A model generated the notes under the pieces. The model was not told the origin of the DNA. It made no database searches and was given only the letters and a program-made list of their open reading frames with translations. A stretch of 23,390 bases of DNA from Selenomonadaceae bacterium (GTDB taxonomy: Bacteria > Bacillota > Negativicutes > Selenomonadales > Selenomonadaceae): the NCBI GenBank assembly GCA_017529085.1, contig JAFXOC010000390.1:1-23390 (forward strand), read 5' to 3'. Both the position numbers and the translations under genes were made by a program. Below are positions 1-8,610 of this stretch, piece after piece (the stretch's first letter is position 1; each line of letters starts with the position of its first letter).

Positions 1-1662
1 AACCCCCATCAGGACGCAAATAACAAGAAGCATTGCCGCGCCTATTTTAAGATGTCCCACAAGCCAACCTACCATTCCCGTATAACGGGCTTGGGAACGA
101 TCGAACCAATTGTTAAACGCCGTGAAGAATCTGTCGAGAATCCCTTTCTTTTTATTTTCTTTGCGTGGTTTAAGCAAGAGAGCGCAAAGAGCAGGAGTCA
201 GCGTAAGCGCTGTAAAGGCTGAAAGTCCCATAGAAATCGCTATGGTAAGAGCAAATTGCTTGTATAAAACGCCGGTCATGCCGCCAAGAAAAGCTACGGG
301 GATAAACACAGCGGACAATACGAACGCTATAGCGACAACAGGTCCTTGAACTTCTTTCATGGCAAGCTCGGTCGCTTCTACAGGACCAAGTCCCTCTTTT
401 TCCATGTGCTGCTCCACGTTTTCTATAACCACTATAGCGTCGTCAACCACCAGACCGATTGCAAGCACCATAGCGAATAACGTCAACGTATTTATGGTAA
501 ATCCGAGAAGCACAAAGGCGGCAAAAGTTCCGACAAGCGAAACGGGTATTGCCAAAACAGGAATCAAAGTTGCTCTAAAACTCTGCAAGAAAATGAATAC
601 TATGAGTATAACCAAAATAAGAGCTTCTTTAAAGGTATTTATTACTTCTCCCAAAGACTCGGTTATATACTCCGTATTGTCCATTATAGGGATATAGGCA
701 AGGTCGTCGGGAAAATCTTTAGAAGCTTCGTCCAAAACCCGCTTAACTTCATTGATAGTTTCAACCGCGTTTGCGTCGTCGGTAAGGTTGATGCCAAAAC
801 CGGCGCACGGGGCATTGTTGGTGTCCGCTATAAGGCCGGTACTTCTGGGTCCCGTTTCAATGCGGGCAATATCTCTTAAATATACGTTTGCGCCTCCGCT
901 TGCAGAACGGACAATAATATTGTTAAATTCTTCAATCGTATGCAAACGACCTTCCAAATTGCCCGTATATTGTTTTTCCTGATCGGCCGGAACAGGCATC
1001 ATGCCTATGGTTCCGGCGGGAGCTTGGGCGTTTTGCTCCGAAACGGCGGCTTTTATGTCGTTTACGGTAACTCCGAGAGCCGCCATTTTTTCGGGATTTA
1101 ACCAAATTCGCATGGAATAGTCCATAGCAAAAGAGGTTACATCGCCAACGCCGTTTATTCTTTTTAATTTATCCAACACATAGATATTGGCGTAATTTGA
1201 AATAAAAATTCTATTATAGGTTTTATTGGGCGAATAGAGAGCAAAAAGGTATGCCATATCTCCGGTAGAGCGTTTGGTGGTAACTCCGGCCCGTTGAACG
1301 TCTGAAGGCAAACTTGCCATAGCGGCTGAAACGTTGTTTTGAACCAAAACGGCATCCATATCGCTGTTTGTGCCAAGTTCAAACTTTATGGATAAATTAT
1401 AAGAGCCGTTATCGTTGGAATTGGAACTCATATAGTCCATACCCTGAGTGCCGTTTACTTTATCCTCTATGGTTTGCGCTACCGTATTATTTATAACATG
1501 GGCATTTGCGCCGACATAATTGGCGTTAACGCTCACGCTAGGTTGGGTGATTTTAGGATATTGAGCCACCGGTAGAGTAAAAATAGCCAACAACCCTAAG
1601 ATTAGTATGATAATCGAAATGACTATGGCGAAAATAGGCCGATGGATAAAAAAACGCGCCAT
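1..1662 (-). CDS. RND-family multidrug efflux permease (HAE1/AcrB-like), C-terminus beyond the window
   Basis: Inner-membrane pump of an RND tripartite efflux system, expected to expel drugs or other amphiphiles using the proton gradient. The 554 codons present form the N-terminal half (AcrB is about 1040 residues). I see the first transmembrane helix (residues 10-28), a porter region beginning LPVAQYPKITQPSVSV, and the helix-4 signature VVDDAIVVIENV. Counting from the ATG, the paired aspartates fall at 407 and 408, the same numbers as the AcrB proton-relay pair. The ATG at 1662 follows a GAGAGGGG ribosome site and lies 15 nt after the adaptor stop, so the two are co-transcribed. No TolC-type outer-membrane channel is visible; it may follow to the left. 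Family and role are secure; the substrate is unknown. Confidence 0.95.
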   Translation of the reverse strand, partial: MARFFIHRPIFAIVISIIILILGLLAIFTLPVAQYPKITQPSVSVNANYVGANAHVINNTVAQTIEDKVNGTQGMDYMSSNSNDNGSYNLSIKFELGTNSDMDAVLVQNNVSAAMASLPSDVQRAGVTTKRSTGDMAYLFALYSPNKTYNRIFISNYANIYVLDKLKRINGVGDVTSFAMDYSMRIWLNPEKMAALGVTVNDIKAAVSEQNAQAPAGTIGMMPVPADQEKQYTGNLEGRLHTIEEFNNIIVRSASGGANVYLRDIARIETGPRSTGLIADTNNAPCAGFGINLTDDANAVETINEVKRVLDEASKDFPDDLAYIPIMDNTEYITESLGEVINTFKEALILVILIVFIFLQSFRATLIPVLAIPVSLVGTFAAFVLLGFTINTLTLFAMVLAIGLVVDDAIVVIENVEQHMEKEGLGPVEATELAMKEVQGPVVAIAFVLSAVFIPVAFLGGMTGVLYKQFALTIAISMGLSAFTALTLTPALCALLLKPRKENKKKGILDRFFTAFNNWFDRSQARYTGMVGWLVGHLKIGAAMLLVICVLMGV

Positions 1663-1677
1663 TCTTTTTTACCCCTC

Positions 1678-2862
1678 TCAGTTCTCTTTCACAATATCAG
1701 TGGAAGCTTTGACGGAGAATCCCATCTCTTCCGGCGTCACCATCGTGACGTCAAGCTCTTTTCCCGATTGCAAATTAGAAAGTCCTTCCACAATAACCGT
1801 ATCGTCAAGAGAAAGACCTTCTTCCACAATATAATAACTCCCGACTTTCTCGCCTAATTTTACATCTTTGGCGAGAGATTTGCCATTTTCATCCACCACT
1901 AAGACAAGAGATCTATCCAAAAGTTGTTGCACAGCTCGCTTAGGAACTAAAATCGTATTCTGACTTGTTTCTTTTACTATTCGCAGCTGAGCAAACATTC
2001 CGGGCAACAACAGTCCTTCGGGATTAGGAAAAAGAGCCTTGACATTAACAGAACCCGAATTTCCCGAAAGCGACCTATCTATTTCCACAGGCTCCCCTTT
2101 ATACGGATATTCGGCGCCGTTGCTTAAAATTATGGACATAGTATATCTTGCGGCATTTTTGGAACGGTTATCCTTGTTCGCCATAAATTTAGCCATGATG
2201 TTCAAATATTCGGTTTCGCTAATGCTATATACAACATAGATGGGGTCGATTTCCCCAATCGTGACAAGAGTCGTATTACCGGCATTGGCGTAAGTACCGG
2301 TTGCAACGTCGTTTAAAGATACCCTGCCGCTTAAAGGCGCATAGACCGAAGCATAACCCAAATTTTCTTTGGCTTTACGAAGAGCAGCCCTTGCGCTGTC
2401 CAAATTTGCCGCATAACTTTCAACATCGGCTCTGCTGTTGACGATGACTTGTTCGGAAATGGCGCTTACGGCGTAGAGTTGTTCGTTTCTCCTCAAATCT
2501 TCCCTGCTTCTCCTAAGATTTGATTCTGCCTTTCTTACGTCGGCTTCTGCGGAATCGACGTTCATTTCATATTGAGCGGAATCTATTTTGAAAAGCAAAT
2601 CTCCCGCATTTACCATTTGCCCGCCTTTGATGTATTTTTCCGTGACCGTACCGCTTATTTTAGGACGTATCTGCACTTCGTTCACGCTTTGTAACTGTCC
2701 CGGAAAACCGTAAACTACGGGTACCGACTGTTCCTGAACTTTCATGGCTTTTACCGCGACTTTTTGCGATGCTCCACCCTGTTTATTACCGCCGCAACCC
2801 GTAAGAGCGACGCAGGTCGCGAGGAATGCCAAAGCAAACGCCACGCTTTTCTTGCCCAACAT
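1678..2862 (-). CDS. RND efflux periplasmic adaptor lipoprotein (MFP, AcrA/MexA-like)
   Basis: Membrane-fusion subunit joining the RND pump to an outer-membrane channel. From the chosen start the protein is 394 aa. It opens with a lipoprotein signal (MLGKKSVAFALAF..., lipobox LTGC, lipidated Cys at residue 23). Next come the first half of a lipoyl-like domain, a helical hairpin (ADVRKAESNLRRSRED to AALRKAKENLGY), the second lipoyl half with the family phrase YAPLSGRVS, and beta-barrel and membrane-proximal domains. I chose the third in-frame ATG (2862) because it gives a standard signal peptide and has GGGGGA about 10 nt upstream. An ATG at 2892 would add ten residues and overlap the MATE gene by 8 nt, which is possible. 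It lies between the MATE gene and the pump in one operon. Confidence 0.93.
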   Translation of the reverse strand: MLGKKSVAFALAFLATCVALTGCGGNKQGGASQKVAVKAMKVQEQSVPVVYGFPGQLQSVNEVQIRPKISGTVTEKYIKGGQMVNAGDLLFKIDSAQYEMNVDSAEADVRKAESNLRRSREDLRRNEQLYAVSAISEQVIVNSRADVESYAANLDSARAALRKAKENLGYASVYAPLSGRVSLNDVATGTYANAGNTTLVTIGEIDPIYVVYSISETEYLNIMAKFMANKDNRSKNAARYTMSIILSNGAEYPYKGEPVEIDRSLSGNSGSVNVKALFPNPEGLLLPGMFAQLRIVKETSQNTILVPKRAVQQLLDRSLVLVVDENGKSLAKDVKLGEKVGSYYIVEEGLSLDDTVIVEGLSNLQSGKELDVTMVTPEEMGFSVKASTDIVKEN

Positions 2863-2884
2863 TTCCTTAATTTCCCCCATTCTT

Positions 2885-4510
2885 TCAATCATCGCCTTCG
2901 TAAAAGACGCTGTTTAGTCCCAACACATATCGAACTTGCCCCGTGTTATCGCCGACTGCTCTCTTGCCGTTATCCCTTAAAGTCATACCGATTTTTCCGT
3001 TATTGTCGTAAAGATGAACCGCCAAAAAATGCCGGTTGCTTTTGAAATCGTTTTCTTCAAAAAATCCTCGCCACTTTGAAAGCTCTGCCAAAAATTTCTC
3101 ATAATTCCCTTTGCGCTTTTCGATAAAGGCTTTAAAATTCTCCGTATTCCAATTTTCTTCCTTATAATCGAAAACTTCATAACAAGAAGGTCTAAAATCT
3201 GAAGAAGCGAGCAACAACGGCGTTTTATATCCTTTGAATTTTTGATGGAAAAATATTCCGCCAAGAATAATTATAAAAGCGACAACTTCCGCAAAGAGAA
3301 AACTAAGCCACAAATTATCGGAATTATAAGCGACAAAAACCGCCAGCAGTACATAAGAGCGAAGCAAAGCAATCAAATTTGCAAAAAACATACGTCTAAG
3401 AGCCGTAAAAGCAGTAATGAAAATAGCGTTTACCGCAGCAAAAACCAGGGACAGAGAATAAAGCGCAAAAGCATTCGCCAAAACTTCCCGCCACTTAGGA
3501 GCAAGTTCCGTATGAGCCGCAAACCATGAAGCTCCAAATAAAAGAATCAGCATGGGAAGAAAACCCGCAAGGAGAACACCCCGCCGCAGACCTTCCATTA
3601 ACCCGAGCATCATGCCCTTAACATTATAATCGCCCTTCTCTATCAAAAGAATCGGCGTTACCGCTTGCATAGTCATGGCGGAGGCTGTGCGACATATTCT
3701 TATCGCCATCAAAAGGGAAGCGAATACGGCAACTCCCGGCGCGCCGTAAAGTTTAAAACATATCCCGTTAAAGAGAATAATCTGCAAAAGGCTTAATATT
3801 TTAGAAAGCGTCATTGCGCTTCCCGCATAAAGCAAACGAGTAAACGATAAAATCGGCTCTTTTACGGGAGAAAATAAATTATTGCCAAAATGCCTATATA
3901 GTCTTAGCCCTTCAAAAACCATACAAAATAAGGCAGACGCTCCCATGCCCACAGCCAAACTCTCCATGCCGAGACCGAAAACTTTGACACATAGAAAACT
4001 GACAAAAATATTTAAAACTAACATTATCTTATATGTCAGTTTTAACCAACGCATCATTCCCGCCACTTTTAAAAACTGCATGACATAGCAAGAACACACG
4101 AGGAAAAAACCCACAAGAATAAGTCCTCGTCCATAGTTTTCAGCAAGATAATAAAGATTTTCGGGGATTTTTAAAATTTCTAAAATCTGCGGGAAAAATA
4201 TCTCCAAAATAATGGCTAAGCCTCCCCCCGCAACAAGAGAGGAAAGAACAGCTAATTTTGAATAACTCTTTGCTATTTCCCCCTCGTGTCTTCCGAGAGA
4301 ATCCATAGTCATGGAAAACGCGCCGAAATTGACCGCATAACCCACCACCACATATAAATAGTAAATGGGCAACAGAAACCCGAACACGGCAAGCCCGTCC
4401 TCGCCCCAAAAATACCCGGCAAAGAATGTGTTTACAAAAATTAAAGGGAATCTATCGGGAACCATATACTCCTTGTAGAGTTTTTTCATAAAAGACTTCG
4501 CCGATTTCAT
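2885..4510 (-). CDS. MATE-family membrane transporter with a degenerate GHKL-like C-terminal domain
   Basis: A polytopic protein with about twelve hydrophobic segments in residues 16-421, arranged like MATE (MatE) exporters, with related phrases in both halves (GEDGLAVFGFLLPI; APGVAVFASLLMAIR). MATE proteins export cations, drugs or metabolites using Na+ or H+ gradients. Residues 422-541 form an unusual soluble tail. Its end (IGMTLRDNG, then VLGLNSVFYE) resembles the end of the GHKL ATPase domain fused to some Firmicute MATE proteins. However, the N-box helix and most of the ATP lid are not recognisable, so ATP binding is doubtful. The gap from the upstream passenger gene is 21 nt. The start is uncertain: the ATG at 4510 has no clear ribosome site, and ATGs at 4489 and 4465 (after AAGGAG) are alternatives. 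The family is fairly sure; the tail assignment is inference. Confidence 0.8.
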   Translation of the reverse strand: MKSAKSFMKKLYKEYMVPDRFPLIFVNTFFAGYFWGEDGLAVFGFLLPIYYLYVVVGYAVNFGAFSMTMDSLGRHEGEIAKSYSKLAVLSSLVAGGGLAIILEIFFPQILEILKIPENLYYLAENYGRGLILVGFFLVCSCYVMQFLKVAGMMRWLKLTYKIMLVLNIFVSFLCVKVFGLGMESLAVGMGASALFCMVFEGLRLYRHFGNNLFSPVKEPILSFTRLLYAGSAMTLSKILSLLQIILFNGICFKLYGAPGVAVFASLLMAIRICRTASAMTMQAVTPILLIEKGDYNVKGMMLGLMEGLRRGVLLAGFLPMLILLFGASWFAAHTELAPKWREVLANAFALYSLSLVFAAVNAIFITAFTALRRMFFANLIALLRSYVLLAVFVAYNSDNLWLSFLFAEVVAFIIILGGIFFHQKFKGYKTPLLLASSDFRPSCYEVFDYKEENWNTENFKAFIEKRKGNYEKFLAELSKWRGFFEENDFKSNRHFLAVHLYDNNGKIGMTLRDNGKRAVGDNTGQVRYVLGLNSVFYEGDD

Positions 4511-4531
4511 TTTTCAGTCCAATCTGCGTTT

Positions 4532-5989
4532 TTATCGCGCTCGTTTTACCAATTTTACGCTATAACCTTTAGGGTCTTTTTTGACCTGTACTTCAAACGC
4601 ATCCGGTTTTTCCGCCGCAAATGAAAGTTTGTCGAAACCGGTGACGGTAATGTTGGCTTGTTTTAAAGTATCCGCGTCAATAGGGGTTATCAATGTTTCG
4701 GGGGTAATTTTATAGGTTTTTCCCACATCGCCTTCTCGAAGTATGAGTTTCGCGCCGGAAAAATCAACGGAACAATTCCTTGCCTGAATAAAATCTTTCT
4801 GCTTGCCAAAATCGCGGAATTTTGTAGCCCATTCGCCAATTATTATGTTCGTATTCTTCCATTCGGGCAAAAGCGCGCTGATGGCAATTTCGGAAACTCT
4901 CGGTTGATTATGATTTTTAGCGTCCGGCTTTATGGTGGAGGACACATCGATTACACCTGTGTTAATAAGAGTCAACGGTGTCTTATCGCTGCGAACGTTC
5001 ATTATCATCATGCCCGCCGCAACAGCCTCAGAATCGGATTCACTGTCGCCGTCAAGTTTTACGGTAATCTTACCGCGATTTACAATGCGTCCGGGACCGC
5101 CCGAAGACTTTGGAGAGGACGTCATGCCGTAAGCTCCGCAACTTCTTGAACCAAAGTCCGTAACGTTGACCTCGTTTTTAGGCGGCTTATGACCTGCGGA
5201 AATAACCGTCAAAACTCCCTCGTTTACAAGATCCGTTCCCGTGCTTGCAAGCATACCGAAAACAGAGGAGCTTCCTCTGTTGAAAATTTCCCCGTTATTC
5301 GTAACGGAACCGCCATTGCCTAACGACAGAAAACTTCTCGACATAAAAGATTTTTTCACGTCAAGATGAATTTTGCCGTTGTTTATCATGGTCATATCGC
5401 CATGCCCCGTAGTAAGTCCGCGAACTTCCGAACCTACGCTGCCTTCTCCTTCGGCGTAAACTCCGCCGTTATTTATCATGGTGGAATGAGCGTAAGCGTA
5501 CACGGGATGAACCATAACGGTAAAAGCGTCGTACTTTTTATCTTGATCGAAATACATACGAATATCACCGTTGTTTACAAGCCTTGAATGTTGTCCCGCA
5601 AACATTCCCCAACCTATTACGCCAACGTACTTTTTCGATTTATCCGCCCCCGCGCTAATATCGTTCGCATACTTTGAAACGATGGCTTTGTTTCGCATAA
5701 TAATCGTTCCGCTGTTGGTAATATCAGCATAATTTGCGGGAACCATAGTTTGCGGCAACAACCCTTTGCCGTTGGCTTTATTTAAAGCTGCCATAGCGTA
5801 ATACGAGCGAAAGGAACTTTTTATCACGCCCTGATAATAATCAAACTCAGCCTCAGCCGTTATAATCCCGTTGTTTATAGACTTAACGGGAGCGCCAAGA
5901 GCGCCCGCCCCAAGCGTAACCTCACCCGCCGCGTAGACGGGAGAAGTTAACGCCAAGCAAAGAGCCGCGACCGTCAAAGCTTTTTTCAT
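4532..5989 (-). CDS. Secreted autotransporter-passenger-like protein lacking a beta-barrel
   Basis: A 485-aa protein with a clear Sec signal peptide (MKKALTVAALCLALTSPVYA, cleavage near residue 20), then beta-helix-type repeats centred on NNG/NSG turns (ITNSGTI, LVNNGDI, MINNGGV, MINNGKI, VTNNGEI). It is collinear with the passenger of the autotransporter encoded just upstream: shared blocks include YFDQ, EVRG / NVRG, WATKFRDFGKQKDFIQ versus WATELRDFGTTKDFIQ, and DFSGAKLILR versus DFSETKFILR. The protein ends (VKLVKRAR) where the paralogue continues into its membrane barrel, so it has no visible self-export domain. It should reach the periplasm and may be released or held by a partner. I preferred the ATG at 5989, 8 nt after GAGGTG, over a TTG two codons earlier. 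Its ribosome site overlaps the stop of the upstream gene, suggesting translational coupling. Function unknown. Confidence 0.85.
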   Translation of the reverse strand: MKKALTVAALCLALTSPVYAAGEVTLGAGALGAPVKSINNGIITAEAEFDYYQGVIKSSFRSYYAMAALNKANGKGLLPQTMVPANYADITNSGTIIMRNKAIVSKYANDISAGADKSKKYVGVIGWGMFAGQHSRLVNNGDIRMYFDQDKKYDAFTVMVHPVYAYAHSTMINNGGVYAEGEGSVGSEVRGLTTGHGDMTMINNGKIHLDVKKSFMSRSFLSLGNGGSVTNNGEIFNRGSSSVFGMLASTGTDLVNEGVLTVISAGHKPPKNEVNVTDFGSRSCGAYGMTSSPKSSGGPGRIVNRGKITVKLDGDSESDSEAVAAGMMIMNVRSDKTPLTLINTGVIDVSSTIKPDAKNHNQPRVSEIAISALLPEWKNTNIIIGEWATKFRDFGKQKDFIQARNCSVDFSGAKLILREGDVGKTYKITPETLITPIDADTLKQANITVTGFDKLSFAAEKPDAFEVQVKKDPKGYSVKLVKRAR

Positions 5990-6001
5990 GGACAAAACAC
6001 C

Positions 6002-8437
6002 TCATAACATAGCTTTAAAAGATGCAAAGAAGCCGTGATTCTTCGCGTCTTTGCCTAAGATACCCTGATAACCCAAGTTAAGTCTGCAATCTCTGCCCAA
6101 CGCTCTGTTATAGGAAAGACCTATCAAAGCCTGCGCGGGATCTTCTCTTACAGTATCGTTATATTTTACCTGCATAGCCGTCATTCCCATTTCCTTTGCG
6201 GAAAGACGCGCTCTGGCTCCCAATGAGAATCTCAATTGACCGTTTTTGCCGTCGGGAGAAAACTTATGCGTCCACGCTCCCTTTAAGGTTGCATAGGCAG
6301 CGTTGTATCTATCCATGCCCATCGTATAACCCTCAAGCCCTGCGCCGAAATAATCCCACGTTATGGGAGCATTATTATTCATGTTCAAATAAGACAAACC
6401 AAATTCATAGGAAAGACTGTTTACTTTGGACAACGTATTCTTTTGACCGACGGTAAGCGCGGCGTAAATATTGTTGGATGCTGCGGAACGTTTGCCGTTT
6501 AGGGTAATGCCGCTGCCAACCATGGTTTGCTGACGGCTTAAATCTCCCTCGTTTTTCATGTAAGTTATCTGACCGCGAATCCAGTTTTTATCCGCTTGAG
6601 GAGTGTAAGTCATGTGTACTCCGCCCGCCACGCCTTTCATGCTTGCGCGGGAGGAATTGCCATCGCCGTTTCCGAGAGAATACGCCAAATGAATACCGCC
6701 GTTTAGTTTCTTGCCGAATTTCCAGTTGGACCCGCCGATATAACCGTAGTTCTTTCCGCCAATACCGCCGGAACGATTGAGCTTCGTATAATACGGAGTA
6801 ATGAACCATTTACTGTTTTTATTGGTTTCAAGCTCATAATCCAAGCGATCCATTGTCGCTCTTGTAAAGTCAACGGGGAAAAGCGCCATAGCGTTTAAGA
6901 GATTCTTCGCAGTCTCCGAATCGTTCGCAGGCGTTAAACTTACGGTATATTCGCCGTCTCCCGTTTTCTCCGCATTAACGGCGACAAGTTCGGGAGCCTC
7001 CGAAGCGAAAGTCACGCTGTCCATGCCGGTCGCAGTATAAGAGCCCGTTTCGCCGTTCACGTCCGTGATTAAGGTATCGGCGGAAACTTTATACGCCGTA
7101 CCCGCTTTGTAATTTGCAGAAGGACGCAAAATGAATTTCGTTTCGGAGAAATCTACGTTAATCGGATGTTCGTGATTTGGGTCGGCATCAACCCACCGGG
7201 TTTGGATAAAATCCTTCGTAGTTCCGAAATCCCTAAGTTCCGTCGCCCAATTGCCCAATTTTGCTTGCACAGGGGACGCAATGCCCGCGCCGGGTAAAAG
7301 ATTTATTCCGATTTCTGCGCTTCGTACTATGTAATTATTCTCCGCCGAAGGCTGAACATCGGAAGAATGACGAATAACGCCGGTATTTTCGGCAATCCAA
7401 GTGCCTATTACGTTCTGTCTCACATTACCTGGACTGTTAAACTCAAATCCTAAAGCGGGATCGGTAGCTTCCGCATACTGTCCGGTAACTTTAACATCTA
7501 TCAAACCGTTATTTATCATTTTATAATTGTTCACGCCGCCGCCGCCGTCAGCCGTCATACCAAGAGCCGCCGCAGTAAGCTGTGTAAAATTGCCGTAGCA
7601 CTTCCCACGCTCTACTTTTGCATCCTCTATTACGGTAATCTTGCCGTTATTTATCAGCTCCGTGCCGATAGAGCGACTCATGCCGTAGTTGGTGCCGTTG
7701 CTGCGGGCGTATATCGTGCCGTAATTTGTCAAAAAGTTTTCCACCGCGACAGTCGCCATAGGACGGACAAGCTGCGCTCTATCCACATCGACCTTAATCG
7801 TTCCGTAGTTGTTTACTTTAACGTTACCGGAATTGTTTACATCGGCATCCGCTATCATACCGCGAACATTCGTACCCGAAGAGCCTTCGCCCGTCATTAT
7901 AATGTCGCCGTAATTGTTCACGGTAGAGTTTGCGCCGCCATACATTGCGTGATAAAAATACGCGCTGGAATTCTCGCCTTGATCGAACGCCATTTGTAAA
8001 GTACCGTTGTTCGTCAAAGTTGAATATTTGCAGGCTATCATACCGCGACACATAACCGCGCTGTATGGTTTACTCGCATCGTCGACGGTTTTAAGTTGAT
8101 CGCCGTACCGAGCAGCTATGTCCTTAGCGTGGAAAAATATTTTGCCGTTGTTGGTAAGAATACCGTAATCGCCGGTTCCGTTTACCGCGCTACCGGGCGC
8201 GTTGCTTAAAACAGCCATACCGTAAAAGAAGCGATAAGTGCCCTGCGTTCCGTCATACTGAGCGTTGAGATTATCTATCGTTCCGGTATTTGTAAGAATT
8301 ACGGGAGATTCCGCTGTTCCTGATATACTACCCATAGCATCGTCCGCAAAAGCAACTCCGCTCATCAAAGCCGAAGAAATCATAGTCACCAAGGCAACCG
8401 CAGCTTTTTTACGAAAATGGCGTTGATACACACCCAT
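6002..8437 (-). CDS. Autotransporter (type Va-like) with passenger and C-terminal outer-membrane beta-barrel
   Basis: An 811-aa surface protein. An N-terminal signal with a basic start (MGVYQRHFRKK) ends near AFA at residue 31. Residues about 32-530 are a passenger rich in NNG/NNYG turns (LTNNGKI, LTNNGTL, VNNYGDI, VNNYGTI, LINNGKI), typical of a beta-helix. Residues about 543-811 are an autotransporter barrel: alternating amphipathic strands such as WFITPYYTKL, GGIHLAYSLG, YEFGLSYLNM, LRFSLGARARL and CRLNLGYQGI. It ends FFASFKAML, so the last residue is Leu rather than the usual aromatic. The ATG at 8437 has AAGGAG 9 nt upstream; a TTG two codons earlier fits less well. It is first in the operon and directly precedes its barrel-less paralogue. 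The ligand or activity of the passenger is not evident. Confidence 0.9.
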   Translation of the reverse strand: MGVYQRHFRKKAAVALVTMISSALMSGVAFADDAMGSISGTAESPVILTNTGTIDNLNAQYDGTQGTYRFFYGMAVLSNAPGSAVNGTGDYGILTNNGKIFFHAKDIAARYGDQLKTVDDASKPYSAVMCRGMIACKYSTLTNNGTLQMAFDQGENSSAYFYHAMYGGANSTVNNYGDIIMTGEGSSGTNVRGMIADADVNNSGNVKVNNYGTIKVDVDRAQLVRPMATVAVENFLTNYGTIYARSNGTNYGMSRSIGTELINNGKITVIEDAKVERGKCYGNFTQLTAAALGMTADGGGGVNNYKMINNGLIDVKVTGQYAEATDPALGFEFNSPGNVRQNVIGTWIAENTGVIRHSSDVQPSAENNYIVRSAEIGINLLPGAGIASPVQAKLGNWATELRDFGTTKDFIQTRWVDADPNHEHPINVDFSETKFILRPSANYKAGTAYKVSADTLITDVNGETGSYTATGMDSVTFASEAPELVAVNAEKTGDGEYTVSLTPANDSETAKNLLNAMALFPVDFTRATMDRLDYELETNKNSKWFITPYYTKLNRSGGIGGKNYGYIGGSNWKFGKKLNGGIHLAYSLGNGDGNSSRASMKGVAGGVHMTYTPQADKNWIRGQITYMKNEGDLSRQQTMVGSGITLNGKRSAASNNIYAALTVGQKNTLSKVNSLSYEFGLSYLNMNNNAPITWDYFGAGLEGYTMGMDRYNAAYATLKGAWTHKFSPDGKNGQLRFSLGARARLSAKEMGMTAMQVKYNDTVREDPAQALIGLSYNRALGRDCRLNLGYQGILGKDAKNHGFFASFKAML

Positions 8438-8458
8438 TAGCAAACACTCCTTGTAATT

Positions 8459-8512
8459 TCAATCCACGCCGATAGTTTAAGGAGCACGACAAACCCATGT
8501 CGCACGGATTGA
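8459..8512 (-). other. Nested inverted repeat in the leader of the autotransporter gene
   Basis: Arms TCAATCC (8459-8465) and GGATTGA (8506-8512) enclose a second stem, CGACA (8487-8491) with TGTCG (8498-8502). The structure lies immediately before the AAGGAG ribosome site of the autotransporter, so it could be an mRNA leader structure or an operator. The stems are short and I see no known riboswitch core. Confidence 0.3.
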
Positions 8513-8519
8513 CCTCTTG

Positions 8520-8555
8520 TGAGTGGAGGATACCGCTTCGCTCCGCCCCCACTCA
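8520..8555 (-). terminator. Hairpin downstream of the DUF1566 gene, possible terminator
   Basis: TGAGTGG (8520-8526) pairs with CCACTCA (8549-8555) around a GC-rich interior. It lies about 55 nt after the DUF1566 stop on the minus strand. There is no T-run after it, so it is only a possible terminator. The interior (ACCGCTTCGC) resembles part of the MITE-like repeats elsewhere in the window, so it may instead be a relic of one. Confidence 0.3.
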
Positions 8556-8610
8556 TGCGATATAGGCTTCTAACTTCAGCTTATAGAAACGGGAGACTCA
8601 TTTTATTGGG

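Noticed and set aside
110..982. Three plus-strand frames over the RND gene
   Set aside because: All are mirror frames of the RND permease, whose aspartate pair and helices are unmistakable.
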